Assembly (NCBI GenBank): GCA_037200125.1
Contig: JBBCGS010000005.1
Coordinates: 372,001 to 436,000, forward strand
Source of the DNA: JADGHX01 sp037200125
Lineage (GTDB): Bacteria > Pseudomonadota > Gammaproteobacteria > Steroidobacterales > Steroidobacteraceae
Direction: 5' to 3'
DNA length: 64,000 nt
The notes under the pieces are model-generated. The model saw nothing but the letters and a program-made list of their open reading frames with translations. It was not told the origin of the DNA and made no database searches. Shown piece after piece: positions 35,150-44,107 of this stretch. A program made the translations under genes and the position numbers. Each line of letters opens with the position of its first letter. Position 1 is the first letter of the stretch.

Positions 35150-36142
35150 ATGGATGACGAGCTGGATGACGTCCTCGAGCACGCGAGCCCGCTGAAACGC
35201 GAGGCCGCCGCGTGGTTTGCCCGTCTGCGGGCGGATGACGTCATGGAGCGGGACAAGGCCGCGTTCCAGAGCTGGCTCGCGACGGATGCGCGTCACCGCG
35301 CAGCCTACGAGCGTCTGGAACGTGTCTGGTCGGTCAGCGCCACGTTCGCGGGCGATGCGAGCGTGGGACGCGCGGTTCATGAGCACGCGCACCGAGCCGG
35401 CGCGCAGCAGGGTGAGACATCCCCCAAACGGCGGGCGCGCGCGTGGGCCTACGGCTCGGCGGCGGCTGCGGCTCTCGCCATTTGTGCCGTGGGCACGTTG
35501 ACCCTGGCGCCGCACTTCGCCGGTCGCGACTACTCGACCCGCGTCGGCGAGCAGCGAACGATCGCGCTCGATGACGGCTCGCGGCTCACCCTGAACACCG
35601 ACACAAAGCTCAACGTTCGTTACGCGCGCGGAACGCGACTCGTGCGGCTCGCGCGCGGCGAAGCCTACTTCCGTGTGGCGAAGGACTCGAACCGCCCATT
35701 TCTGGTCGATACCGGCCAGGGCACGGTGCGCGCGGTGGGCACGGAGTTCGACGTCTACCGCGGCGAGACCGACGTCACTGTCACGCTCGTCGAAGGCAAA
35801 GTGCTCGTCGGCGAGCGGGAAGTCCCGTTGATCGCGGGCCAGCGGATCGTGCTCAATGGGGCGCGCGACGCGGCGGCGGCCGAGCCGGCGGCGATCGAGA
35901 AATCCACTTCATGGCTGAGCGGCCGCGTGATCTTCGACAACGAGCCGCTACGGAGCGCGGCGGCCGAGCTCAACCGCTATTCGCAGACGAAGGTCCTGAT
36001 CAACGGCACCGCCGGCGATCTGCGCATCACCGGCGTGTTCCTGACCGACCACAACCAGACGTTTGTAAGTGCCGTGCAGGGCGCGTTCTCCGTTACGGTT
36101 GCGCGCTCGGGCGACGACTACGTGCTCACACGGCGGCAGTAG
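35150..36142 (+). CDS. FecR-type anti-sigma regulator, set F
   Basis: A 330-residue FecR protein. The cytoplasmic domain (AAAWFARLRADDVMERDK, FQSWLATDARHRAAYERLE) precedes a membrane span (AYGSAAAAALAICAVGTLTL), a FecR domain with GEQRTIALDDGSRLTLN, and a C-terminal domain with FDNEPLRSAAAELNRYSQT. It begins 2 bases after fecI-F. Its 3' end overlaps the convergent hypothetical gene at 36126 by 17 bases. It should report the state of receptor F, encoded on the other strand. Confidence 0.9.
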   Translation: MDDELDDVLEHASPLKREAAAWFARLRADDVMERDKAAFQSWLATDARHRAAYERLERVWSVSATFAGDASVGRAVHEHAHRAGAQQGETSPKRRARAWAYGSAAAAALAICAVGTLTLAPHFAGRDYSTRVGEQRTIALDDGSRLTLNTDTKLNVRYARGTRLVRLARGEAYFRVAKDSNRPFLVDTGQGTVRAVGTEFDVYRGETDVTVTLVEGKVLVGEREVPLIAGQRIVLNGARDAAAAEPAAIEKSTSWLSGRVIFDNEPLRSAAAELNRYSQTKVLINGTAGDLRITGVFLTDHNQTFVSAVQGAFSVTVARSGDDYVLTRRQ

Positions 36143-36827
36143 CCGCTTCCGAGGCCGCCTTCGCCATCGCTTGCGAGCGAACCAGGCTGAGACGCGTGAG
36201 TACGTCGTGTAGCAGATAGAGATCGCGCCGGCGGGTCCAGTCCTGCCCGGAAAGGGGATCGTAGGGCGCGGGCATGGGTACTTCCTTCGCAACGTACGCG
36301 TTGATGCCACGAAGTCGTGACCAATCGACGCAACGCTGCACGTGATCCGCATGCGCAACGACAGCCACGATACCCATCGCTGTAGCATCGCCTCCGTCCT
36401 GCGCGATGATGCTGCGTGCGACTCCATCCGTGCTCAGATATTCCAGGGTGCCATCCGGACGTGCAACGGGCTCGATCGAAACGACATCCTTGAGGCCATG
36501 CTTGTCCGTCAGGAATCTCGCGATCTCCCATTGCGCGTAGATACGCACGGGCTTGAGCTTGTGGACCCTCATCACTGTATCGGCAAGCTCTTCGTTCATC
36601 GGACCGGGGAACGGCAGCGCCTTCGGGTCCTTTGGTCCCGAACGATTGCCGAACGCATACGCGATGATGCGATTGATCTTGGCCGCGGGTACGGCGTCCG
36701 GACGCCAGCACAAGGCGGACTCCATCAGCGCCGGCACCAGGGACTCGGCGGCCTCTCTGGAACCGAGCTCGGTGGCCAGATAGTCCGTCATATATTTACG
36801 GAAGTCTTCGCGGGAAATAGCGCTCAC
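36126..36827 (-). CDS. Hypothetical protein, possible weak YdcF/DUF218 resemblance
   Basis: A soluble-looking 233-residue protein with no signal peptide or membrane span. I do not recognise it with certainty. Some features recall YdcF/DUF218 proteins: a strand IIAYAFGN early, an ELADTVMRVHKLKP helix, an acidic loop IIAQDGGDATAMG, then VVAHADHVQRCVDWSRLRG and a C-terminal WTRRRDLYLLHDVLTRL. The HADHVQR motif is where DUF218 proteins carry a conserved His. It overlaps fecR-F tail to tail and lies upstream of a receptor scrap on the same strand. Its role in the array is unknown. Confidence 0.6.
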   Translation of the reverse strand: MSAISREDFRKYMTDYLATELGSREAAESLVPALMESALCWRPDAVPAAKINRIIAYAFGNRSGPKDPKALPFPGPMNEELADTVMRVHKLKPVRIYAQWEIARFLTDKHGLKDVVSIEPVARPDGTLEYLSTDGVARSIIAQDGGDATAMGIVAVVAHADHVQRCVDWSRLRGINAYVAKEVPMPAPYDPLSGQDWTRRRDLYLLHDVLTRLSLVRSQAMAKAASEAATAAV

Positions 36828-36916
36828 GGTGGGCTCGACACTCGGCTCTCGGGGCCGTCATGATGATTCCGCCCCGAACCGCGCACACCCGCGAAAAGTA
36901 GGTTTTGAGTTCCGCG

Positions 36917-37150
36917 CTACCACTTCCCTTGCAGCGTCAGCATGTAGCTTCGCGGAGCGCCTATTGCGCGCATGTCGTAACTGCTCGACGCCTTCAGGAG
37001 GTGCTTTGGCTGGAGAGTGACGACTTGTTGCCCATCGTCTCTTCCAAAATATAGCTTCGCGTCCTTGCCGCCGTATTCGGTCTCGTTGAATGTGACCCGA
37101 GCGACACCTGCCAACACCCACCTTCCGGATGGGAACGAGCCGGCTCAACG
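36917..37150 (-). pseudogene. C-terminal scrap of a TonB-dependent receptor, set G
   Basis: Reads PSGRWVLAGVARVTFNET, then EYGGKDAKLYFGRDDGQQ and VVTLQPKHLLKASSSYDMR, and jumps without frame loss to APRSYMLTLQGKW and a stop. The first part is the late barrel, the last is the canonical receptor terminus; about 90 residues between them are deleted and everything upstream is gone. The sequence is not close to the other receptors of the window. Being just downstream of fecR-G, it is what remains of that set's own receptor. It occupies most of the 350-base gap 36828-37181. Confidence 0.82.
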
Positions 37151-37181
37151 ATTCATGCAACGCCGGAGCGCGGAGAACGTC

Positions 37182-38168
37182 TCAGTGAACGACGACCACC
37201 GGCCCGAGATGCTGGATGTCGATCGGCTGCGACTCGTCGAGCGCGGCGAGCCACTGATCGATGTGCTTGAGATCGACGACCGCGTTCAGGCGCCGCTGCG
37301 CCACCGCGTTGTCGGTGACCATGATGAGCCCGGGATAGTAGCGATTGAGCTCCCGAACCACGTCACCCAGCGCCTGATCCTCGATAATCAGCCGGCCGCG
37401 CCGCCAGGCGAGCTGCGTATAGGGGTCCGCAGGTTCGGCGCCGTTGAGCTCGCCGTCGCGAATCCTCACACGTTGATCCTTGATGAGCACGCTCGAGCGG
37501 CCGTCCGAAGTAACCTGGACGCGGCCACGCTCGACCGTCACCGTCACGTCGCTGCCATCCCGGCGCACCGAGAACGCGGTGCCCAGCACGCGCACCTGGC
37601 CGGATGCCGCTTGCACGATGAAAGGTCTGTCGGGGTTATGCGTCACGTCGAAGAACACTTCGCCGCGCGCGAGCACCACCCGTCGCTCGTCGCCGCTGAA
37701 ATGCACGTCGAGCGCGGTGTTGCTATTCAGCGTGATCGAGGTGCCGTCGGAAAGAGCGAAGCGGCCCTGCTCACCCGTGGCGGCAACGTAATCGTGCCGC
37801 CAGTTGTGAACGCCCTCGAACACGAGGAACAGGCCGAGCACCACGGATGCGGCCAGCGCGAGCCAGTGCTTCTTCGAGCTCATCACCGCGGCGAAACGGG
37901 AGCGGGTCCGGGAAGAAGACTCCGCGGCGGCGGCCTGGGCGCCGGTCAACGCCTGACCCATGCCAACCCATAGCTGCCGGGCCGCCTGTGCCGCCGCTTC
38001 GTGCTGGGGACTCTGGGAACGCCAGCGCTCGAATTTCGTGCGCTCGCACGCCGTGGCCTTGCCGGACGTGAGTCGGACTATCCATTCGATGGCCTCGCCC
38101 TCGAGTTGCGACAACTCTTCAGCGGCCTCTGGCCAATCTTCTTCCTTGGGATCGGATTGCAAGCCCAT
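37182..38168 (-). CDS. FecR-type anti-sigma regulator, set G (no intact receptor)
   Basis: A 328-residue FecR protein: cytoplasmic domain (AIEWIVRLTSGKATACER, FERWRSQSPQHEAAAQAAR), membrane span (WLALAASVVLGLFLVF), FecR domain with GEQGRFALSDGTSITLN, and C-terminal domain with IEDQALGDVVRELNRYYPG. The reading frame is undamaged although the receptor immediately downstream is a 78-codon scrap. Either the set lost its receptor very recently or this pair now serves another receptor gene. It starts 74 bases after the fecI-G stop, unlike the overlapping fecI-fecR pairs of sets A, C, D, E, H and J. Confidence 0.9.
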   Translation of the reverse strand: MGLQSDPKEEDWPEAAEELSQLEGEAIEWIVRLTSGKATACERTKFERWRSQSPQHEAAAQAARQLWVGMGQALTGAQAAAAESSSRTRSRFAAVMSSKKHWLALAASVVLGLFLVFEGVHNWRHDYVAATGEQGRFALSDGTSITLNSNTALDVHFSGDERRVVLARGEVFFDVTHNPDRPFIVQAASGQVRVLGTAFSVRRDGSDVTVTVERGRVQVTSDGRSSVLIKDQRVRIRDGELNGAEPADPYTQLAWRRGRLIIEDQALGDVVRELNRYYPGLIMVTDNAVAQRRLNAVVDLKHIDQWLAALDESQPIDIQHLGPVVVVH

Positions 38169-38242
38169 ATCCGCGAGAACGAGTGGGCGGGCTTTTTACC
38201 ACAATCCACACCTTCGCACCGTGCCGGTGCCCGCTCTGCCGT

Positions 38243-38755
38243 CTACGGCGTATTCTGGTTCAATCGCAGCCGGCAGTGGCGCAAGGCCCTGACGATATAT
38301 TTCTGCACGAGACTCTCGGAAATGCCCAGCCGGGCGGCGATCTCCGGATGCGTCAGACCCTCGACCCGACTCAGGATGAGGATGTCGCGGCACTTCGGAG
38401 GTAGCTCCCCCAGCGCGGCTTCGATCACGCGCATCTGGTCGCTGTTGATCACCGTATGTTCCGGACCGTTCTCGACCTCGTTGCACAACGGGGTCAGACT
38501 GCTCAGCAGCTCGTCCCGTCTTCCAGTAACCCGAAAGTGGTCGGTGGCTGCATTCGTAGCCATCCGCAGCAGATAGCGTCGCGCCTCGTCTTCGTTCGGT
38601 AGCCTGTCGGCCAGACGAGAGACCCGGAAGTACATGTCCTGCACGAGGTCCGCAGCAGTCTGTGGGCATCCTACACGACCTGCGAGCACCCGCTCGATGC
38701 GGGATCTCAGACCGATGAAAAGGTCCACCACCTCGGTGTTACTCAGTGCCGTCAT
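38243..38755 (-). CDS. FecI-type ECF sigma factor, set G (no intact receptor)
   Basis: A 170-residue ECF sigma factor. Region 2 has AADLVQDMYFRV and MATNAATDHFRV; region 4 has LPPKCRDILILSRVEG and EIAARLGISESLVQKY. The ATG at 38755 (MTALSNTEVVDLF) fits the family length; an upstream in-frame start would add 47 unrelated residues. Its presumed target fecA-G is destroyed. I find no GTTGCGG-N16-TCGTT element upstream at the right spacing, so it is regulated differently from most sets here. Confidence 0.9.
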   Translation of the reverse strand: MTALSNTEVVDLFIGLRSRIERVLAGRVGCPQTAADLVQDMYFRVSRLADRLPNEDEARRYLLRMATNAATDHFRVTGRRDELLSSLTPLCNEVENGPEHTVINSDQMRVIEAALGELPPKCRDILILSRVEGLTHPEIAARLGISESLVQKYIVRALRHCRLRLNQNTP

Positions 38756-38897
38756 TGGTCTCGTCTCGCCGACCGTGTGCGCGCGGATGCGTGCCCGACG
38801 GATAGTAATTACGGATTGCGGCAGATTTACGAAAGCCTGTACCGCAGCCCACCTGCGGTAATCTCGTGCAATCTCCGTTCCAGCCCCGCCACGCACC

Positions 38898-38943
38898 GAA
38901 AAAAGAACGGCAGCCCGCGCCGTGGCACTGTCGCGGGCCGCCG
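38898..38943 (-). terminator. Intrinsic terminator after exbB-exbD-tonB
   Basis: On the minus strand a 12-bp stem (38943-38932 with 38919-38908, one mismatch) is followed by TTCTTTTTTC. It lies about 80 bases past the tonB stop, at the end of the exbB-exbD-tonB operon, and insulates fecI-G from it. Confidence 0.75.
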
Positions 38944-39024
38944 TATCGAGGTGCCGGCGAACGCACGGCCACCCGTCACGTTCGCCGGCGAAGAGGAATG
39001 GTTATGTTCGATCCCGCGCGCCCG

Positions 39025-39789
39025 TCACGACCGGTGCGTGCGAATGAAGAACTCCACGGGGACGACGACTTCGACACGCTCGCCCTCGATTTCCTGGGGC
39101 GGCGGCGGCAGCGGCGAGGAGCGCTCGAGCAGCGCCACGACTTCACGATCGAGCAGCTCGTAGCCGCGGCTGCGCTCGATCTCGTACTCGAGCACCTTGC
39201 CTTTGCGATCGACCGCGAACCGCACGTAAACCACGTCTTCCTGGCGGCGCATCTGCGCGAGGCCGGGGTAGCGCTTGTTACGCTCCATCGTGGCGAGCAG
39301 CAGGCTCTCCCAGGTCTGCTCCGGAGTCAGAGTCGCCATGCTCGACGCGCCCTCGTGCGGAGCGGCCAGCTTGTCGTCGGGTGGCGCGGTGGCGGTCGGA
39401 GTCGCCGTAGTGACATCGACAGGTTTTTCCTTCGCGAGAAGCTCATCCGGAACGTCCTCGGGCTCTTTCTGCACCAGGACTTCAGGAGGAGTTTCGGTCC
39501 TCACCTCGGGAGGCGGATCGAACGGCAGCTTCTCCTTCGGCACCTTCATGCGCGGCACCGGCCGTGACTCCAGCTGCGGCGGGCCCGGCGGAATTTCCGT
39601 CGGCGGCGTCACCATGGCAACTGGCGTGGGCGCCATCTCGATCACCATCGCCGCGGCCGCCGGATCGGGCGAGCCGAACTGTATGTTGACGAGCATCCCT
39701 ACGAGCACCGCTGCGTGAGCGATCCCCACGAACAGGAGACACCAGCTCCAGCGAAAGAAATCTCGCCGAACATCGAAAGGTAGCATCAT
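39025..39789 (-). CDS. tonB: TonB energy transducer of the exbB-exbD-tonB operon
   Basis: A 254-residue TonB. N-terminal membrane anchor (WSWCLLFVGIAHAAVLVGML), Pro-rich periplasmic linker (PPTEIPPGPPQ, KLPFDPPPEV, VLVQKEPEDVPDELLAKEK) and receptor-binding domain with ATMERNKRYPGLAQ, EDVVYVRFAVDRKG and ERVEVVVPVEFF. The C-terminal domain is close to that of the other TonB in the window, while the linker differs, so the two probably contact similar receptors. The ATG at 39789 overlaps the exbD stop (ATGA). With ExbB and ExbD it forms the energising complex for the receptors. Confidence 0.93.
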   Translation of the reverse strand: MMLPFDVRRDFFRWSWCLLFVGIAHAAVLVGMLVNIQFGSPDPAAAAMVIEMAPTPVAMVTPPTEIPPGPPQLESRPVPRMKVPKEKLPFDPPPEVRTETPPEVLVQKEPEDVPDELLAKEKPVDVTTATPTATAPPDDKLAAPHEGASSMATLTPEQTWESLLLATMERNKRYPGLAQMRRQEDVVYVRFAVDRKGKVLEYEIERSRGYELLDREVVALLERSSPLPPPPQEIEGERVEVVVPVEFFIRTHRS

Positions 39790-40229
39790 GGCGCGGACCC
39801 CTGGGCCGCCTGGCCGGACTCCAGTCCGACGAGAGCGACTTTGACGTACCCCGCATCCCGCAGGGCATTCATGACATCCATCAGAGAGCCGTAGTCGACT
39901 GCCTTGTCGGCACGCAGGAATATGCGGCGTTCCGCGTTTCCTCCGGTCGCGGCCTTCAGCGCGCCCGCGAGCGCGCTCCGCGTCACCGGCGCATCACCCA
40001 CGGAGAGGGTGAGATCCGACTGCACGCTGAGGACGATCGGGTCGTCCTGTTTCGGCTGCGGTTCCGCGGTCGATACGGGCAGATCGAGGGGTACGTTCAC
40101 CGTGGCGAGCGGGGCCGCGACCATGAAGATGATCAGCAGCACCAGCATCACGTCGATGAACGGCGTGACGTTGATCTCGTGCGCGACATCCTCGTCCTCG
40201 TCATCGTCGTGCGCGAGCTTGAAACCCAT
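39786..40229 (-). CDS. exbD: ExbD biopolymer transport protein
   Basis: A 147-residue ExbD/TolR protein. A short, very acidic cytoplasmic start (HDDDEDEDVAHE) leads to the single membrane helix NVTPFIDVMLVLLIIFMV, whose Asp is the proton-carrying residue. The periplasmic domain contains VPLDLPVSTAEPQPKQDD and ERRIFLRADKAVDYGSLM. With ExbB it converts proton flow into TonB motion. The ATG at 40229 follows the exbB stop within 2 bases; an upstream extension of the frame is inside exbB. It overlaps tonB at its end. Confidence 0.93.
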   Translation of the reverse strand: MGFKLAHDDDEDEDVAHEINVTPFIDVMLVLLIIFMVAAPLATVNVPLDLPVSTAEPQPKQDDPIVLSVQSDLTLSVGDAPVTRSALAGALKAATGGNAERRIFLRADKAVDYGSLMDVMNALRDAGYVKVALVGLESGQAAQGSAP

Positions 40230-40231
40230 GG

Positions 40232-41185
40232 CTACTTCACCGCGACGGGACGACGGACTTCGAGGTGCGCCGACGACTCCAGGCCGTCGAGCGCGTTGCG
40301 ATCCATCTCTCGACTGACGATGCACATGACGAGCGTCGAAGCATCACCGACGAGCACTCGATAGCCGGAAACGGCACGGACCACCGAGTTGTAGATGAGC
40401 ACCGCCGGGATGGCGGCGACGAGGCCAAGCGCGGTGGCCAGCAAGGCTTCGGCAATGCCAGGCGCGACCACCGCGAGATTCGTGGTCTGCGCCTTCGAGA
40501 TGCCCACGAAGCTGTTCATGATTCCCCAGACGGTGCCGAAGAGCCCTACGAACGGTGCGGTGGCGCCAATCGATGCGAGCACCGTGGTCCCGCGCCGCAT
40601 GCGCTTGCCCGCGGCGGCTTCGATGCGTTCGAGACGGGCGGCAACGCGCTCCTTGATGCCGGTGGCGGTCGTCTCACCGTACGGCATCGGGAAATGCGAC
40701 ATTTCCTTGCGGGACGCCGCCACCATCGCGCTGACCACGGGATCCGCGCGGTTGGCGGCGTCGGCCAGCGTGGCCGCTTCATCGAGGCTCTGGAGCGCAA
40801 CACCGAGCTTGCGCCGCGCATGGCGCAGCTCGAGGCTCTTCGACAGCCACACGGTCCAGGTCAGCACCGAGGCGACCCCGAGCAGGGTCATCACGATCTT
40901 CACCAGCCGGTCGGCGCCGAGGAACATGGCCCAGGGCGACAGGTCGTGAGGAAGCGCGTCGAACGAGAGGGTCGGCTTGCCCGCCGCATCCGCCCCCGCC
41001 GCGGTGGGCTCGCGCGCCGCCGCTTCGCTCCCGGGCGCCGCCGCTTCCGCAGCGCTCGCGGGCGCAGCCCCGCTCGCCTGGGCCGACGCCGGCAGAGGTA
41101 ATGTGAAGAGGAGCGTGGCAAACGCCCCAACCAGCGCGAAACGCAATTTACGGCCGATATAACCGGCCGTGGGTAACACTGTCAT
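40232..41185 (-). CDS. exbB: ExbB biopolymer transport protein
   Basis: A 317-residue ExbB/TolQ protein, longer than E. coli ExbB because of an N-terminal signal-like stretch (FALVGAFATLLFTLPLPASAQ) and an Ala/Glu-rich periplasmic segment of about 40 residues. Three membrane helices follow: VKIVMTLLGVASVLTWTVWL, then GATAPFVGLFGTVWGIMNSF and ALLATALGLVAAIPAVLIYN, the last two lining the proton channel. The ATG at 41185 has GGGG just upstream; a GTG two codons earlier is the alternative. First gene of exbB-exbD-tonB, with its own promoter-like element behind the M16 gene. Confidence 0.93.
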   Translation of the reverse strand: MTVLPTAGYIGRKLRFALVGAFATLLFTLPLPASAQASGAAPASAAEAAAPGSEAAAREPTAAGADAAGKPTLSFDALPHDLSPWAMFLGADRLVKIVMTLLGVASVLTWTVWLSKSLELRHARRKLGVALQSLDEAATLADAANRADPVVSAMVAASRKEMSHFPMPYGETTATGIKERVAARLERIEAAAGKRMRRGTTVLASIGATAPFVGLFGTVWGIMNSFVGISKAQTTNLAVVAPGIAEALLATALGLVAAIPAVLIYNSVVRAVSGYRVLVGDASTLVMCIVSREMDRNALDGLESSAHLEVRRPVAVK

Positions 41186-41215
41186 CCCCACGTCAACTCC
41201 CCGTAGCTCTTTGTA

Positions 41216-41245
41216 AAAACGAGCGGGGCATCGAAACCCCGCAAG
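41216..41245 (-). promoter_or_regulatory. CTTGCGG-N16-TCGTTTT promoter-like element, exbB
   Basis: Minus strand: CTTGCGG at 41245-41239, 16 bases, TCGTTTT at 41222-41216. It sits in the 74-base gap after the M16 protease stop and ends 31 bases before the exbB ATG, with a ribosome site between. Confidence 0.6.
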
Positions 41246-41259
41246 CGACATCGGTCGCT

Positions 41260-44004
41260 TTACATTTGCGGCCCGTAGAGGTCATCTCCCCGGCCGTCGA
41301 TCACCTTCACCGGGCCGAGACCGAGCGCCCGGACTTCGGATTCGATCTGCGCGAGGTCGCCCACGACGATCCAGGTGAGCCGGTCCGCGTGAATCAGCGT
41401 GCGGGCGGCCTCATTGACGGCATCCGCCGTCACCGCGCGAGCGCGCTCGGCATACCGCGGCCAGTAGTCGTCCGCGAGCGGCTCGTTGACCAGCTTCTCG
41501 ACCGTACTGGCTAGCGCGCCGAGGCTTGCAAGTTGCCCGCCGAGCTGCAGCAGGTCGTTGCGGCGGCAAGCCTCCACTTCCTGGATCGTCACCGGACGAA
41601 CACCCGTGATGTCGGCAATCTCCTTGCGGATCTCGGCCATGGAGGGCGCGGTCTTGTCGATCTGCACAGCCGACTTCGCAATGTAGAACTGCGGCCCGCG
41701 ATTCCGATGCCATTCCGTCGAGGCGCCGTAGCACCAATGCTTCTCCTCGCGCAGATTCATGTTGATGCGCGAGGAGAAATTGCCGCCGAGAATCCGGTTC
41801 ATGTAGCGCGAAGGAAACGCATTCTCGGGCTCGATGAACGGGAACAGGGTTGCCGCCGCGACGATCGACTGCGGCGTATCCGGCCGATCGACCAGATAGA
41901 CCGACGTGCCCGCCGGCGCCGCCACCGGCGGCACCGCGATCGAGGGCAGCCCCGCGCCTTGCCATCCGGCGAAGCTGCGCTCGAGCAGCGGCTTGATCTC
42001 GGCCATCGTCGTGTCACCCGCGACGACGAGTGTCGCGCCCTGCGGGCGGAACACACGATCGTGGAACTGCACGATGTGATCGCGCGTCAGCCGCTCGAGA
42101 TGTGACAGCGGCCCGAATCCCGACATCGGCCGCGTGTACGGATGCGCGGCCGGAAGCATCAGGCCCGGGAGCACCCGGCCCAGCACCGAGCCCGGCGAAA
42201 TGGTCTCGCGCGCCAGCGCCCGCAGCGTCTGCGCGCGCTCGCGCTCCACGTCCGCCTCCGGAAAGCGCGGGCGCATGATGATGTCCGCAAAAAGATCCAG
42301 CGACTCCTTCAGCCGCGCCTTCATCGCCGACATGCCGACATGGGCTTTCTCGAAGCCCGCGCCGTGGGAAATTTCCGCGCCGAGGTCGAGCTTCGCCTCG
42401 GTGAACTGCAAGGCATTGCGATCGCCCGCGCCATACGGCAGGAGCCCCGCCATCATCTGGGCGACACCGCGCAGGTTGGCCGGCTCCGACAGCGAGCCGC
42501 CATTGAACGTCATCGCGAGCGAAACGAGCGGCAGCTCGTGCCGGGATGCGAGCACGACCTGTAAGCCATTGGAAAGCGTATCGCGCTCGAGCTTCGGGAA
42601 ATCGATGTCGCCGGCGACGACGACCGCCGGCGGCTGCGAGCGGTCCACGCCGGCGTCACGCGGGCGCAGGGCCGGGAACGGCACGACATTCAGAACATAC
42701 ACACCGTCGGAGAGCCATCGAACCGCGGCACGGCGCACCGAATCGGTGGTCGCTTCGCGCAGGCGCGCGAGCTCGCCGAGATAGGCATCGGGCGACCCGA
42801 GCATCACCTCGTTCATCGAGAACATGTCGGCGATGCCGCTCGTGTTGTCGAGGTGACGCAGGAAGTGCGCGAGCTGGCGCGTGCGCGCGCGCTCGAGCTC
42901 GGCCGCGGTCGGGCCTTCGGCGAACAGGCGCGCCAGCTCCTCGTTGATCACGCGCTCGAGCTGCGCGAGCGGTACGCCATCGACGGGGCTGGCGCTGATC
43001 GAGAACTGGCCGGCGAGCGCGCCGCCCGAGGCATGGGCGGAGACGCTTGTGGCGATCTTCTCATCGAGCACCATGCGCCGACGCAGCCGTGCGGACATGC
43101 CGCTCGTCAGAACATAAGCGGCAAGATCCAGATCGACGAGATCCGGATGGCCGTACTCCGGGATATTCCACACCATCTGCAGCCGCGGATGCGGCACGCG
43201 ATCTTCCAGCACTTCGCGTCGCATGCCGGTCATCTTCGCGACCCACTTCGGCTGGCGCGCAAGCGGCGGCCCCGGCGGAATGTGGCCGAAGTAACGTGCC
43301 ACTTTCTCCTTCGCGGTGGCGAGATCGATGTCGCCAGCCAGCGTGAGCACGGCGTTCGAAGGGGTGTAGTACATGCGGAACCACGCGCGCACGTCATCCA
43401 GCGTCGCGTTGTTGAGGTCTTCCATCGAGCCGAGCACGGTATGCGCATACGGGTGGCCGACCGGATGTGTCGCGAGCGTGATGCGCTCGCTCACGAGCCC
43501 GTACGGCGCGCCCTCATGCTGGCGCTTCTCGTTCTGGACCACGCCACGCTGCGCGTCGAGCGTTTCCTGATTGATCGTCTCGTAAAAGTGACCCATGCGA
43601 TCGGACTCGGCGAACAGCGCGTAGTCGAGCGCGGACGTCGGCATCGTCTCGTAGTAGTTGGTGCGATCGTGGTTGGTGGTGCCGTTCATGTTCGACGCGC
43701 CCGCATCGGTGAGCGCGTTGAGGAACTGCTGCCGCACATTGGCGCTGCCGCCGAACATGAGATGCTCGAAGAGATGCGCGAAACCCGTCTTGCCGGCCGG
43801 CTCATCCTTGGCGCCGACCTGATACCAGATGTTGACCGAGACCACCGGCGCGCGGCGGTTCTCGTGCACGATGACTCTGAGCCCGTTGTCGAGCGTGAAC
43901 TTGTCGTAGGGAATCGTCACGTCGACGGCGATCGCGCCGGGCGTGGCGGCCGACGCGGCCTTGCGATGGGTCAACGCGGCGTCGGCGGACGGAGTCTGGC
44001 TCAT
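41260..44004 (-). CDS. M16 family zinc metalloprotease, two-domain
   Basis: A 914-residue M16 (pitrilysin/PqqL-like) peptidase. The active half carries the inverted zinc motif HLFEH (His77, Glu80, His81) and the third ligand Glu159 in QNEKRQ; the second half (DTLSNGLQVVLASRHELPLV onward) is the inactive partner domain with the R/Y substrate clamp late in the chain (SRINMNLREEKHWCYGAS). Related proteases trim peptides that enter through TonB-dependent receptors, and it precedes exbB. However, no signal peptide is evident (MSQTPSADAALTHRK), so it may be cytoplasmic. It starts 103 bases after the GH78-like gene stop. Substrate unknown. Confidence 0.92.
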   Translation of the reverse strand: MSQTPSADAALTHRKAASAATPGAIAVDVTIPYDKFTLDNGLRVIVHENRRAPVVSVNIWYQVGAKDEPAGKTGFAHLFEHLMFGGSANVRQQFLNALTDAGASNMNGTTNHDRTNYYETMPTSALDYALFAESDRMGHFYETINQETLDAQRGVVQNEKRQHEGAPYGLVSERITLATHPVGHPYAHTVLGSMEDLNNATLDDVRAWFRMYYTPSNAVLTLAGDIDLATAKEKVARYFGHIPPGPPLARQPKWVAKMTGMRREVLEDRVPHPRLQMVWNIPEYGHPDLVDLDLAAYVLTSGMSARLRRRMVLDEKIATSVSAHASGGALAGQFSISASPVDGVPLAQLERVINEELARLFAEGPTAAELERARTRQLAHFLRHLDNTSGIADMFSMNEVMLGSPDAYLGELARLREATTDSVRRAAVRWLSDGVYVLNVVPFPALRPRDAGVDRSQPPAVVVAGDIDFPKLERDTLSNGLQVVLASRHELPLVSLAMTFNGGSLSEPANLRGVAQMMAGLLPYGAGDRNALQFTEAKLDLGAEISHGAGFEKAHVGMSAMKARLKESLDLFADIIMRPRFPEADVERERAQTLRALARETISPGSVLGRVLPGLMLPAAHPYTRPMSGFGPLSHLERLTRDHIVQFHDRVFRPQGATLVVAGDTTMAEIKPLLERSFAGWQGAGLPSIAVPPVAAPAGTSVYLVDRPDTPQSIVAAATLFPFIEPENAFPSRYMNRILGGNFSSRINMNLREEKHWCYGASTEWHRNRGPQFYIAKSAVQIDKTAPSMAEIRKEIADITGVRPVTIQEVEACRRNDLLQLGGQLASLGALASTVEKLVNEPLADDYWPRYAERARAVTADAVNEAARTLIHADRLTWIVVGDLAQIESEVRALGLGPVKVIDGRGDDLYGPQM

Positions 44005-44107
44005 TGTGATCGTTCCGGAGCTAGCTGAAGAGGTGCTGGAAAGCTACCGTCCAAAGGCGGTGGAGCGCTTCCGTCTAAAGTAGGGACGCCCGGACTCATT
44101 CGCCGGC

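Noticed and set aside
38756..38850. The same promoter element before fecI-G
   Set aside because: TCGTAAA and CTGCGGT-like pieces occur, but at a spacing of nine, not 16.
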